The notes under the pieces: model-generated
The model's database searches: none
What the model saw: only the letters and a program-made list of their open reading frames with translations
What the model was told of the DNA's origin: nothing
Source of the DNA: Astragalus membranaceus
Lineage: Eukaryota; Streptophyta; Magnoliopsida; Fabales; Fabaceae
Length of the DNA stretch: 64,000 nucleotides
Assembly: GCA_039519185.1 (NCBI GenBank)
Contig: CM076854.1
Span: forward strand, 149,778,997-149,842,996
Direction: 5' to 3'
Position numbers and translations under genes: made by a program
Part shown: positions 44,801 through 55,173 of the stretch, in pieces
Numbering within the stretch: the first letter of the stretch is position 1
Layout: every line of letters starts with the position of its first letter

Positions 44801-47344
44801 CTTCTATAAATACCTATCAAACAATTACATAGACTCAATCACTCAAACACCTCTGATATTCTTCTCTCACCATCGCATCTCAGTATCCCACAAAACAGAA
44901 AACAATGAATGATGTTGTCTTTGTGATGACAAATTCTAAGTTGGCTAAGAAGAAGAAAATTAGAAAAATGGCTGAATATAACATCGATGATCTTGAATCA
45001 GATGATGAATGGATTGTGGAGAATGGGGAAGGCTCATTTGACATTTTGGATTTCACATTGGATAATGAAGAATTGGAACTTGACTCTCAAAATGTAGGAG
45101 AAGGTGTTTCAGCTGCTGCCCCACTAGATGATTTGGAGATTCCTAATATCAATGATGAAATTGATGAAGTAGGAGCTGAAAATTGTATGGAAGATGTTGG
45201 TTTAGACCACAATACCTTGGATGAGTTGTTAAGTTAGTGTTTTTTAAGATATTTTAGATTCTGGTGGTGATTTTTATTTATGTTTGAGACAATGACAGCT
45301 TGTGGTTTATGATCAATTTAATGAAAATTTTATGCTAAGGTTACTTATGTTGCTAGCATCTTAAATATAATTCTGTCTTTTTTGGTGGGATCTTACGATC
45401 CGTGTTACGATCTCACGATTTACGTTTTTTCTATACCCAAACGATCTTCGGTAAGATCTCGAGTTTAACAACCATGCTTGTATCAAAACAAGGGGTTCTA
45501 AGTTCAAATCTGCCAAACACAAACCCAAAAACCAAAAGGATGTGACAGAGGACAAAAATAGAGGGATACAGCTCAGAGTTGAAGTCTCACACCCCAAAAC
45601 CCTCAATCAGAGTTGCATTGCATCACTCCATTTTCAAAAAAAAAAAGTTGCATCATTCCTCCTCTATCTAGCCATACGTAGCATTGGCTACACTGTTGCT
45701 AAGATAACTTCCATAGCACCATATGTAGCCAGAGACTGTACATCATCCAAGATTTGTAGTTGCTAGAAGGGAGACAACTTTGAAAGGAGAGGAGTGAAAT
45801 TAGGTTTGAGTTAGTTCACTGGACTGGGTCGTTTTGGGTGGGCAAAATCTTGTGGCCTAGATTGAGTTTGTGTTCTGCCTGACCAACCAAAATGCTTTTG
45901 GTGGAAATATCAATTGTGACTACCATGCAGCAAAAAAATGAGTAAAAACAATTCCTCAAAAAGGGAAAGAATCTATGTTTTAAGATATAATAATAACATA
46001 TCAAGCTTAACAAAAAAGCAAGAAACTCCCGTTCCACGATCAAAGTACAAACTTATCAAGCAACAAGATACAGCATACTTAAATTAAAAAAAAAAACAAT
46101 TGAATAAAACTGTAAACGTGCATTGAGATTTATTTTTGCTGCACACAAGATGGCTAGACCCCTTACAAAAATTTTGCTTCTGAAAATAGCACAATGAACC
46201 CCCAACCCAACCCTCAGTAGTTTGTCATCCAGCCTATTTTTACATGGCAATAAACTAATCAAAATCACAAGTAAAATCGCAACAACTAATTCACTAACAA
46301 TTCCATACCTTAACAGCACCACAGACCACACTAAATAGTTTACTTCACTTTCAATGTAACACCAAAACGATAAATAATCAAAAACATTGAAGCCAAATCT
46401 AAGAAGCATAATAAACTTAAAACCAGCTTATAGAAACACATTAAATAACCAAAAGTACCTGAAAATCTCATTCATATCAAGCATAAAAACCACAGGGGAA
46501 CCACAATCATCACCCACAACAATCTTCCCAGCCCTAACACTCTCACCATCACCCCACAAATCCCCAACCTCTCTCCAACAACCATCCTCCAATCCCATCA
46601 CAACACCATCTCTACAATACTCATCCACCGGAAAAATCCCCGAAACCGTCCTCGTCGCACTATACCCACCAACAACCCAAAACTCCCTCCCTTCTCCACC
46701 AACAAACCCAACACACCCAGCACGAAAACAAGGCAACGGCTCCAACGCCTCCCACATATCCGCCACAACATCATACCGCTCCACCGACCGAATCCTCGTC
46801 CCCGCAGCACCAAACAAAGTATGACGCGATCCCCCGCCGGCAACAATAATCTCATCGGAGTTACCAATCACACCGCAAGCAAAACTACCACGAGGAGATA
46901 ACATATTCGCGCGATTCTCCCACGAGAAATCACGAAAATTGAAACGGAAAGTAGAAGAAGACGGTGTAGGACGATCCATAGGGAAAGAACGAGTATCAAA
47001 GAGAGATCCACCGATGATGTAAATATGAGGACCAAACGGAACGGCGGCGAAGTTACATAAACCGTAAACATGAGGGTTACATGGCATAGGGGGAATAGGA
47101 CACCACGCAACGGCGTTAGGGTCGAATAAATAAGGTGGAGCAATCGATGGATCTTGAGGGAAGATGCAAATAAGGTGATTAGGGTTAATTAGAGTGTTGA
47201 GAAATGATTTTGATGAGAGAATTGATTTCCATGCTTTTGATGTTGATTTTAGACGAGCATGGTGAGCGTAAGGTACCATTGAGAGGATTGTTCTTGCAAT
47301 TTCGTTTGGGAGGCCTGGGATTACTATGGTTGATGATGATTCCT

Positions 47345-47389
<45 letters not shown>

Positions 47390-47426
47390 CTGGGTGGGGT
47401 TTGCCGGAATCCCCATCGGAATTCAT
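41808..47426 (-). CDS. F-box/kelch-repeat protein, OR23-like (two exons)
   Basis: Exon 1 46459-47426 and exon 2 41808-42099 on the minus strand. Exon 1 ends TTCAG|GTACTT and exon 2 follows CCCTGCAG; joining them keeps the frame (IFR then YDMSSNRWLYESRVP) and gives 419 residues, close to plant OR23-type proteins. After a low-complexity Ala-Thr stretch, residues about 38-80 form an F-box (IPGLPNEIARTILSMVPYAHHARLKSTSKAWKSIL), which would bind SKP1 in an SCF ubiquitin ligase. Kelch-type blades follow (HIYIIGGSLFD, EIIVAGGGSR, EFWVVGGYS, ELYVLTH). The target is unknown. The 4.36-kb intron contains a hAT derivative and other repeats. The start Met is the first in frame, ahead of the repeat. Confidence 0.88.
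42690..43090. repeat. Dispersed repeat in the OR23-like intron, two partial copies
   Basis: The block TTTTTTGGGCCTAGCTCAACGCCACAAAA..CATATTTCTAGGTGATGTGGGACT recurs from about 42955 as TTTTTTGGCCTAACTCAACCCCACAAAA..CATATCTCTAGGCGGTGTGGAACT. I recall similar sequence as a common legume intron repeat, from memory only. Confidence 0.6.
43882..43894. repeat. Run of 13 G
   Basis: Homopolymer in the OR23-like intron; its length may be affected by sequencing. Confidence 0.8.
44350..45476 (+). mobile_element. hAT deletion derivative in the OR23-like intron
   Basis: The ends CATGGTAGTCAAGATCG and (inverted) CATGGTTGTTAAACTCG form a 17-bp imperfect TIR. A perfect 8-bp duplication cttgtatc flanks it (44342-44349, 45477-45484). 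The interior contains only the last part of a hAT transposase (44905-45237), so it cannot move on its own. Confidence 0.9.
44905..45237 (+). pseudogene. C-terminal tail of a hAT transposase
   Basis: 110 open codons. The start SKLAKKKKIRK..EYNIDDLESDDEWIVE matches the acidic tail that follows the dimerisation domain in plant hAT transposases; the rest is acidic low-complexity sequence. The BED zinc finger, DDE core and dimerisation domain are absent. It lies inside hAT ends (44350-45476) on the strand opposite to the host gene. Translation is possible but catalytic function is not. Confidence 0.75.
47344..47391 (-). repeat. Coding hexanucleotide repeat in the OR23-like gene
   Basis: On the + strand TTGCCG units repeat about seven times; on the coding strand this gives an alternating Ala-Thr tract near residues 13-27. 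In-frame length change would not break the ORF. Confidence 0.9.
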
Positions 47427-47879
47427 CGTTTTGTTTTGTCAATGCTCTTTCCCTTCACTTTGCCGTGGACATTTTTATGCTATATATCAGTTTTATCATT
47501 TTCTGGGCTTCGAAATAATTTCCGTTTTCTTTTTGTGCAAGATAATAATGCAAGTGTGGGGTACTCCACATTTTACTTGTCTTAATAAATTCATTTTTTT
47601 ATAAAGTTTTTTATTATCCAATCCAATGTCCATAATCAAGAGTATTTGTGATATGATCCAATCCAAAAACTTTAGTGACTACGTAGATTATGCGATTTTT
47701 TAATTATCAAGAGTAGATTATAGATAGATTGGATTTGTAACCAAAAAAACTACTATTGATTGGATTTTTTTTTTTATAGCAAAAATTTTAAGTGATGGGA
47801 TGACCATTTAGTTTAAAATATGAAAAACCTTCATATTGTTAAAACTTAATCTCTCCATAATAAAATAACAAAAAGTTAA

Positions 47880-48017
47880 GGGTGTGTTTGGATGAATCAT
47901 TTATTGGGAAATTTTGGAAGGAATTGAAATATTTTATCTTGAAATTTTAAACTAATATATTTTATTTCTCCCAAAAAATTATATTACCTTCAAAAATACT
48001 TCATCCAAACACAACCA
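47880..48017. mobile_element. MITE-like inverted repeat
   Basis: GGGTGTGTTTGGATGAA at one end and TTCATCCAAACACAACC at the other with an AT-rich interior. No clear TSD was seen. It lies about 450 bp upstream of the OR23-like start codon. Confidence 0.65.
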
Positions 48018-50020
48018 TTCATGAGGTGGATTGCAACCGTAAAGTAAGTGAATTTGTCAACGACTCGGGTATTTGCACTACAAAAAAAACATGGATTAGC
48101 GACGGATTGGAAGTCCGTCGCTAAAATCAAAATTAGCGACGGGAATGCACAAAATTAGCGATGGATTGAAAACAAGGTATTTAGCGACGAAAATTGGCTA
48201 AATTAGCGACGGATTTAACATGGCGCGAAAATTGAAAAAAAAATTTGAATTAGCGAGGGAAATCCGTCGCTAAATCCGTCGCTAATCTTTGGAAAATTGT
48301 GCCACTGACCGTTGAAGTTGATTTGACACGTGACCAGAGTTAGCGAGGGAAATTCGTCGCTAATCTTTGGAAAATTGTGCCACTGACCGTTGCAGTTTAT
48401 TTGACACGTGACCAGAGTTAGCGAGGGAAATCCGTCGCTAAATCCGTCGCTAATTGTTAATTTTTTTTTATAAACCCGAATCCTATCTTTCCTCTTTCAT
48501 TTCTTCCTCTTCTCCGTTTTTTCCTCTTCCTCTTTCATTTCTTCCTCTTCCTCTTTCATTTCTTCTTACCACCACCACCATCATCTTCTCTCTTCAACAC
48601 CACACCACCACCACCACCACCATCCTCTTTCATTTCTTTTCCTTCTCCATTTTCCTCTTCCTCTTTCATTTCTTCCTCTTCCTCTTTAATTTCTTCTTAC
48701 CACCACCATCATCATCTTCTCCCTTCAACACCACACCACCACCACCACCACCACCACCACCACACCATCCTCTTTCATTTCTTTTCCTTCTCCATTTTCC
48801 TCTTCCTCTTTCATTTTTTCTTACCACCACCACCACCACCACCATTATCTTCTCCCTTCAACACCACACCACCATGCACCACAACATTTTTTCTTCCATT
48901 ATCTCCCCAACCCTCTAATCTCTCCCTCTCTCTATCTGAGAATAGTTTTTTTTTTTTAAAAATGAGGTTAGCGATGGATTTTAGCGACGGAAATCTGTCG
49001 CTAACTTTGGTCAGTGTCAAATCAACTGCAACGGTCGGTGGCACAGTGTTTTTAGCGACGGATTTTAGCGACGGATTTTTCCGTCGCTAATTTTAGCGAC
49101 GGATTTTATTCCCTCGCTAGCCATTAGCGACAAGTGGTTTAGCGACGGAATTGGTCTGTCGCTAATTCCGTCGCTAACAGTCAGTAGCGAGGGAAAAACA
49201 GGCATTAGCGAGGGAAAATCTGTCGCTAATACGCTGTTTTTTTGTAGTGTTGGGATTCAGAAAAAACTTGATCAGATCCTCCCCAGCAACACTGTCAATC
49301 AGATCCTGAGAACTTCGCCTCCCTCCATCTCGGCCAATGGGGATTCTATGAGTTGGGGTTTGAGTAACAATGGTGTGTTTTCGACCCGCTCCACCCACAA
49401 AGCAATCAATTCGCCTCCTTCTCAGTCCAACGGTGCGATATTCAAACGCATCTGGAAGTGGGGCGGTCTAGAGAGAATCCTCCTTTTCTTGTGAAAAGCG
49501 GCAAATCGTATACTTATGGTCAACAACAAAAGGTTTTGGCGCCACCTTATTTCTACTGCTCTTTGCCCTATTTGTGGTGATAAAGAAGAACCCCTCCTCC
49601 ATGGATTTCGCGATTGTTGGTTTTGTGCTCCTATTTGGCGTAACTTTATATGATCCAAGTTTGTTCCTTCCTTCTTCAGCGAGTGTTGCTAGGAGGCCCG
49701 GTTGCTAACTAATCTCTCGATTCCCCGTCATAGGTGCCCGATCCCAAACTGGGATTTGATTTTTGGGTCTACGCTCTGTTTAATGTGGCAAGCCCGAAAC
49801 GAGATGGTTTTCTCAAATCTTATTACCGACGTGGAAGCCATTTTCTAGAAGATTCAGATCACAGGTTGATGCAATCCTTCATGCTAGGGAAAGGGATCCC
49901 CTCTCTTCGTTTGATCAAAGAAATGGGTTGTTGGTGTGTCAAAGGACTTGGACAGTACCCCCTACCTCTTCGTCTCTATTTGCTGTGACGGCTTGTTTGT
50001 TGTGATCCAAAAAAGGCTTC
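48018..50020 (+). pseudogene. LINE remnant with zf-RVT region, split by a CACTA element
   Basis: Just before the CACTA element the + strand reads VDCNRKVSEFVNDSGIW and after it the similarity continues (DQILPSNTVNQIL, then GDSMSWGLSNNGVFSTRSTHKAI). This is the linker and zf-RVT region of plant LINEs; FWRHLISTALCPICGDKEEPLLHGFRDC is the Cys/His part. Frameshifts occur in several places and no reverse transcriptase precedes it. It ends near 50020 against an oppositely oriented LINE piece. Confidence 0.75.
48076..49249. mobile_element. Small non-autonomous CACTA element (family B, copy 2)
   Basis: Starts CACTACAAAAAAAACATGG and, inverted, CACTACAAAAAAACAGCG at the other end, with a perfect 3-bp duplication ttg (48073-48075, 49250-49252). 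TTAGCGACGGA/TCCGTCGCTAA motifs fill both ends, and a CT/CAC-rich core with a direct repeat of about 150 bp lies at 48480-48900. The core design is that of the 21713 element. Confidence 0.92.
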
Positions 50021-50025
50021 CCTTT

Positions 50026-51010
50026 CTATACTCGATCGGTTGTGGAGGTGTTGTTGGAGACGCTTATGGTAAGCTCATGTTCGCCTTCACCCACAACTTC
50101 CTCCCCAACGAAGGCATATATAAGATGCATGTCATATAGGAAGGTTTGGAACTCACGCCATTCCACTTCACCACTTGACCCATCCAACTCCCCAACACCC
50201 CTCCTCTCTCGAACATTACAGACTACATTGAAATCTCTGAGCACACCACCAAACCCCTTTTTGGACACAACTAATTCACTCCTAAAGTCGCCTCCTATCA
50301 GAGATACTACTCTTAGAGTAAGCACTCACCACATAGAATCTATTGGCATGTGCACCCGAATCCAAACATACACCTGCAAAATCATGGCTCGTAAACGTGA
50401 ATACACAAGAACTGGGAGAATTACCCCAGATTGAGAGAATTCCCCCACTTCTACCAACGGGTGGAACCCAGCACCAAGCATAGTCATCATCCCCCCCACC
50501 CAAAGAAACCTACACAACCTGCCATCTACTTCCTCCAATCTGGTCCTGAATTGTAGTAGAGTTCAAACAACTATCCCGAATTAACTCCTTCATTTTCCTC
50601 ATCTTAACCTGCTCCCCCATACCCCGATTATTAATAGAGCACACAATCATAACCTTCAGTCGCCATACCCCTAGATGCCTTCTCTCTTTCAGTCCCCATA
50701 CCCTTGTCAATCACAATAGCCTTTACACTTCTAAGAGTAACCCCAGTCTTTCAACCAATCTCCAAAATCCTTCCCGCTGCTGAAATACCAGCTTCACGAG
50801 AACCAACACCACCCCCACCAGCTTCACGAGGGACCGACAATTAATGCATGATTTCCCCTTCCTTTCCCCCTACCAAGAACGCCCCCTCTTGCTAAATCGA
50901 AAAAACGCGAAAAGGTTGAGAAAACACCAGAGATAGGAGCCCCACGCCCAATACCTGAGGGACCATCCCTAACATACTTTCCCCGGTGGCGCAACCGAGC
51001 CCAAAGGGAG
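50026..51010 (-). pseudogene. LINE remnant, endonuclease region, opposite orientation
   Basis: The minus strand, read from about 50720 down, gives INNRGMGEQVKMRKMKELI (start of the LINE endonuclease), then GRSGGILSIWG and FAGVCLDSG, then FGGVLRDFNVVCNVRERRGV, which matches the GDFN..ERRG motif although Gly is Arg here. Stops and frameshifts separate the pieces. 50720-51010 is probably the adjoining ORF1/linker region and continues beyond the hAT MITE to about 51560. Together with 48018-50020 it makes a head-to-tail broken, inverted LINE pair. Confidence 0.7.
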
Positions 51011-51018
51011 AGCCACAC

Positions 51019-51458
51019 TAGGGATGTCAATGGGGCGGGGCGGGCACGGGTAGCAACTACCCGCTACCCGCCCCGTTTATTATAAATGGGATCCGTGCCC
51101 GCCCCGTACCCGCGCGGGTACCCGTTTAGAGGGTATTAAATGGGTATTATTTTTTAACGGGTACCTACGGATACTTGTAAATTAATAAATAAAAAATTAA
51201 ATAAAATTTGAAATACCATAAAAAAATAATCTTTGTGACACTGTTTTTTCGGTTAATTTATATAAGAAATTTAGGCATTTCGTTATGCACTGAGTGAATG
51301 TGAGTGGGATTCTAGGGTTTTAATTTTTAAGGATGGTATATATATGAGGGTAAATGATATGACTTACGGGTACAGGTACCCGCGGGTACCCGTTTGACTA
51401 CTCGCTTTGTACCCGTCACGAATATTACCGGCGGGTCCGGTTTTTTTTGCCAACCCTA
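51019..51458. mobile_element. hAT-type MITE in the minus-strand LINE remnant
   Basis: The ends TAGGGATGTCAATGGGGC and GCCAACCCTA are inverted; the perfect duplication agccacac flanks it (51011-51018, 51459-51466). CGGGTACCCG-type palindromes occur at both ends, with an AT-rich middle. No coding capacity. Confidence 0.9.
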
Positions 51459-51849
51459 AGCCACACTCTGAACTAGTTCACCACAAGAAACACCCACTCG
51501 AGCGAATTCAAGAAATAGCTAGAGGGTTGGTTTCCTCAATCCAACTAAACCCGGCCCACCAAGGTTATTAATAAACTGAGTACCAATAACATTTGGTGGG
51601 CTATAACTCATGAAAAATACGCCCCCAAGGACCGGAAAAGGGAGCCTGAGGAAGAAGAGCATACCCTACATGTGTCATAAGACTTGTTTTTGTATATATC
51701 CCTTCCCATTAAAAGGGTGTCCCATATGTGTACATAGTTTTCACTAAGAAAAAATATTTTTTATTGGATAGCTAAATGACGTGTCGGTGCGTGATACGTA
51801 TCAAACACGGGACACGCTTAAAATTAGAGATATGTGTGGTTCATATAGG
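51459..51849. other. LINE remainder and spacer
   Basis: The first 100 bases continue the minus-strand LINE remnant. A GTGTCGGTGCGTGATACG..AACACGGGACACG stretch near 51780 resembles the repeat at 8376. No gene. Confidence 0.45.
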
Positions 51850-52378
51850 CACTAGTGGAAAAAATGCATTTTATAACGGTCATTCATATCGGTTGAAAAT
51901 GACCTGATGTTAAAAGTGACGCGGTGGCAGTTTTGTAATTAAAATTATAATTTTTACATCGGTTGTCACACGAACCGTTATAGAAAGTGCAAAAACCATA
52001 TTTCATATCGGTTCCATTCCATAACCGTTATAGAAAGTGCAAAAATTTAGGCTTCCATAACGGGTCACAAAACCACCCGTTATAGAAACGAAACAAATTA
52101 GGCTTTCGTTCGCATCTCTTCCACCCTTCGCTCCCTCTCACTCTCATTCGCAGTACTCTCCCTCATCTCTTCCACCATTCGCTAAAATTTAGCATCTCAC
52201 CATTCGCATCTCTTCCACCTGTCTCTCCCTCTCACCATTCGCATCTTTTCCACCGTTCGCATCTCTTCCACCGTCTCTCCCTCTCATCAAAGACACGCAG
52301 AAACGAAAGGGAGAAGACACTCAAAAATGAAAACGCAGAAAACCCTAGCTCGCCGCCACGCCATTCACCGGTCACCAC
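51850..52378. mobile_element. Left end of a CACTA element interrupted by the Athila-like insertion
   Basis: CACTAGTGGAAAAAATGC is a CACTA terminus, followed by subterminal ATAACGGT/AACCGTTATAGAAA repeats. From about 52100 come repeated CTCTTCCACC..TTCGC and CTCCCTCTCA blocks. The sequence stops exactly at the LTR border (52379); the other end must lie beyond the retrotransposon, outside the window. The last five bases accac (52374-52378) should be the retrotransposon's TSD. Confidence 0.75.
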
Positions 52379-53876
52379 TGTTCGCGCTCGTGTGTGTTCT
52401 ATAGTCGCAATATCAGTGCAAGTATACACGTCGTACAAGTAATAAAGTGGATAAAAGTAAGAGATCGTTCCCACGAGGATTGATTAACTTTCAGAGTTCA
52501 AGTCTTTAAAACACAAGTGAAGCAAGTAACAAATCGACACTAAAAGTTGGTATTAAGACTAAGAACATAAATAACGCAAATAAATGAGAAATGGTAGTGA
52601 ATATGGAATAGTATGAGTTGGATTGCTGCATGCAAGTAAATCTCCTCTAGTCAGACGTTATAACGTTTACACGTTAATACGTACAAATGCTATGTTGTAT
52701 AGACGTTATAACGTTTGAACGCTGTTGCAAAAGAGCTGTGCTTTTCAGTCACAAAACGTCAGAGCTTCAAGTACTAGAATTCCTATGTCTAGGTTCTAAG
52801 TAGGCCTACTCCTGTATTTTAAGTACCCACAGCAAAGTCCTATGAACTATTATCCATTCTATGTCTAGACTTAGATAAAAATGCCTAAATGTCTTTAGTG
52901 CACCTTGTCATTCATATAAATCTTTGAGATCTTTTCATAGACCATGTCTGTACCTATGAATCTACTTATTTTAAGTGATCAGTTCAAAACAAGTTTGGAA
53001 ATATTAACATGCAAAGATTTAAAACGCATAAACATCATTACTTCATAGTATTAGACTAAAGGTTCATTACATGCAAAACAACAACCCAACTACCAATGTT
53101 TAGCTCATGCTGAGCATCCTTACAGAAATAAGAGGAGTAAAAACCCAAATACCGTACATAGAGAAAAGGAGACTAAACGCAAAAGATACGCCTAAGTGGC
53201 CTTCCTTCATGCACGCTGTAAAGACGTTACAACGTCTGAGCTTTACAGTAATGGTTGCGAATGAAGATGGAAATTTGGGGCCTTGAGAGAATTTAAAATG
53301 AAGAAGTCTGTGTCCAGAACTTCTTTTAGAAAACTCTCTCTGAAAAATGGAGGAAGGTGGATGATGAATGGAGTCGTCCTTTCCGCATGGTGCACCCTTG
53401 CCTTTTTATAGAGAGAGAATAGCCATGGTCAAAAGAGGGTCACATGTTGCTGATGTCATTCCCCACCTTCCAAGTTTGCTTGCGAGTTGACTCTGCCCTG
53501 AAGTGACACCGCACTGCTACAGTGCGTCAGCCGCGTCAGTGCTGAGGAGAGAGAAGATCTTCATCATTTCCAGATCTCTGGCCATCATTACATGCGCGCC
53601 AAAATGATATATTATTTTCTTGCTCTGCTGTCCTTCTTCAGACGTGATGAGAGACGCTGCCACGTTGGGATTACTGCACAAACACAAGAAGGATCAAAAC
53701 GCTCACAAAGGCGCCAATTGGCACCAAAATGCCTAGAACTTGTAATTTAGCCCCTTTCTAACTAAAAGCAATAAACTAACATAAACTTTACTAGAAACAA
53801 CCTACTATTGCCAGAGAACTTGCATGATTTAACTTTGAATAAGTATAAATAACTCATATAAATATGAGTTATCACA
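52379..53876 (-). repeat. 3' LTR of the Athila-like element
   Basis: About 1.5 kb; on the minus strand it starts TGTGATAACTCATATTTATA, with a hairpin AACTCATATTTATATGAGTT, and ends CGCGAACA. The border at 53876 is set by the polypurine tract. It holds three palindrome copies (52653, 52701, 53222). Confidence 0.9.
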
Positions 53877-53891
53877 CCCCCAAACTTAGAC
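53877..53891 (-). other. Polypurine tract of the Athila-like element
   Basis: On the minus strand CTAAGTTTGGGGG directly precedes the LTR start TGTGATAAC. A second copy of the motif lies at about 54706-54720. Confidence 0.82.
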
Positions 53892-55173
53892 CATTGCTTG
53901 TCCTCAAGCAATTGAAATACAACATATGAAAGGATGCAAGAAACTAAATACACCAACAGTTTACACCCTGCTCATCTATTTTTGATCAAAATTTTCTTCA
54001 AGGGGCTAGTTCCTTCAGACTTACACTACACACTCACGCACCAATGCACAATTACATTCTAGATTCATTACTGCCCAAAGTGAGTGTGTGATCTCTGTAT
54101 CAATTCTTTTCCTAGCTAGGTTCAGAAGCTACCCTAGCCTATGAAAGAGTGGTTTCCAAATGGTGAGAGTATAACATCTTTCAAAACAAAGAGTAGGCTA
54201 ACATTTCCACATAAGACATGAGGGTTATTTTAAGCACGACAAAGGGTCTTAATTTGGGTGCTAGGACTAGATTAGTGCAAACTATTATTCTGACTCACAC
54301 AACGCAAAACACACACAGCTGCAACCCCTCATTACTGAGCAACTTTTCTTTTGATTTTCTTCACTTTTGGTTTGGAGTTTTTGTGATTTTCTCCTTTTTG
54401 ATCCTTTGGATTTTGGATTGAGATATTTGGGGTACCCAGTATTTGTTTCGGGAAATTGCAGCAAACACAGAGGACATGTGGATTTTTCCACTTATTTGAA
54501 ACAACACACACTTTTTGGTCTTTTTGGAGTAGACGTTATAACGTTATGGGTAGACGTTACAACGTTTGATAACACAGAACACAACACACAAACACACACG
54601 GCATACGTTATAACGTTACGGGTAGACGTTACAACGCTGCACTCACACTACACAGGCACTAATCATCCTACAGTCTTTGCACCCAGCCTTAGTACAACCT
54701 GATATACCCCCAAACTTAGTTTCTACTGCTACTCTAAGTTTTTAATCAAGTTTTACAATCACCAAAGTCAACCAAAACTAGCTTTGCATCAAATAGTCCT
54801 TAGCTAACTAGGTTTTCCTTAAAACAGAGTTTGCGTGGAAGCAGTAATCAATTCTATTCATCTAAGCATGCATCAGCTACTCACACAAAGTCACACATAG
54901 CTATTCTTAGATTTAGCCCAAAGAGAAACATTTTTGATAATTACTTGAGTAGGGAAGGTAAACTGATTTTGCATTTGATTTTATGCATACACAAACATAA
55001 AAATGATCCCCACTGCTCACTGAATTTGAAAAATGAGAGAGGAACATTCACACAAAACAGAAACAAAACAACTACTGACTACTAACTCTCTAGACGTTGT
55101 AACGTCTGGACAGCTGTCTATTTGAACTGAAATTGCAAACTATAACTATACTACTGCTAAAAAGAGGGCTAAC
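53892..55173 (-). other. 3' non-coding region of the Athila-like element
   Basis: About 1.3 kb between the extra ORF and the polypurine tract. No ORF of note. It has five or six palindrome copies (54531, 54552, 54603, 54624, 55092) and the second polypurine-like motif. Confidence 0.75.

Noticed and set aside
46387..46824. 145-codon + strand ORF
   Set aside because: Antisense shadow of OR23-like exon 1.
48454..48918. 154-codon Phe/Pro/His/Thr-rich ORF
   Set aside because: Same reason: CT/CAC core of the second CACTA element.
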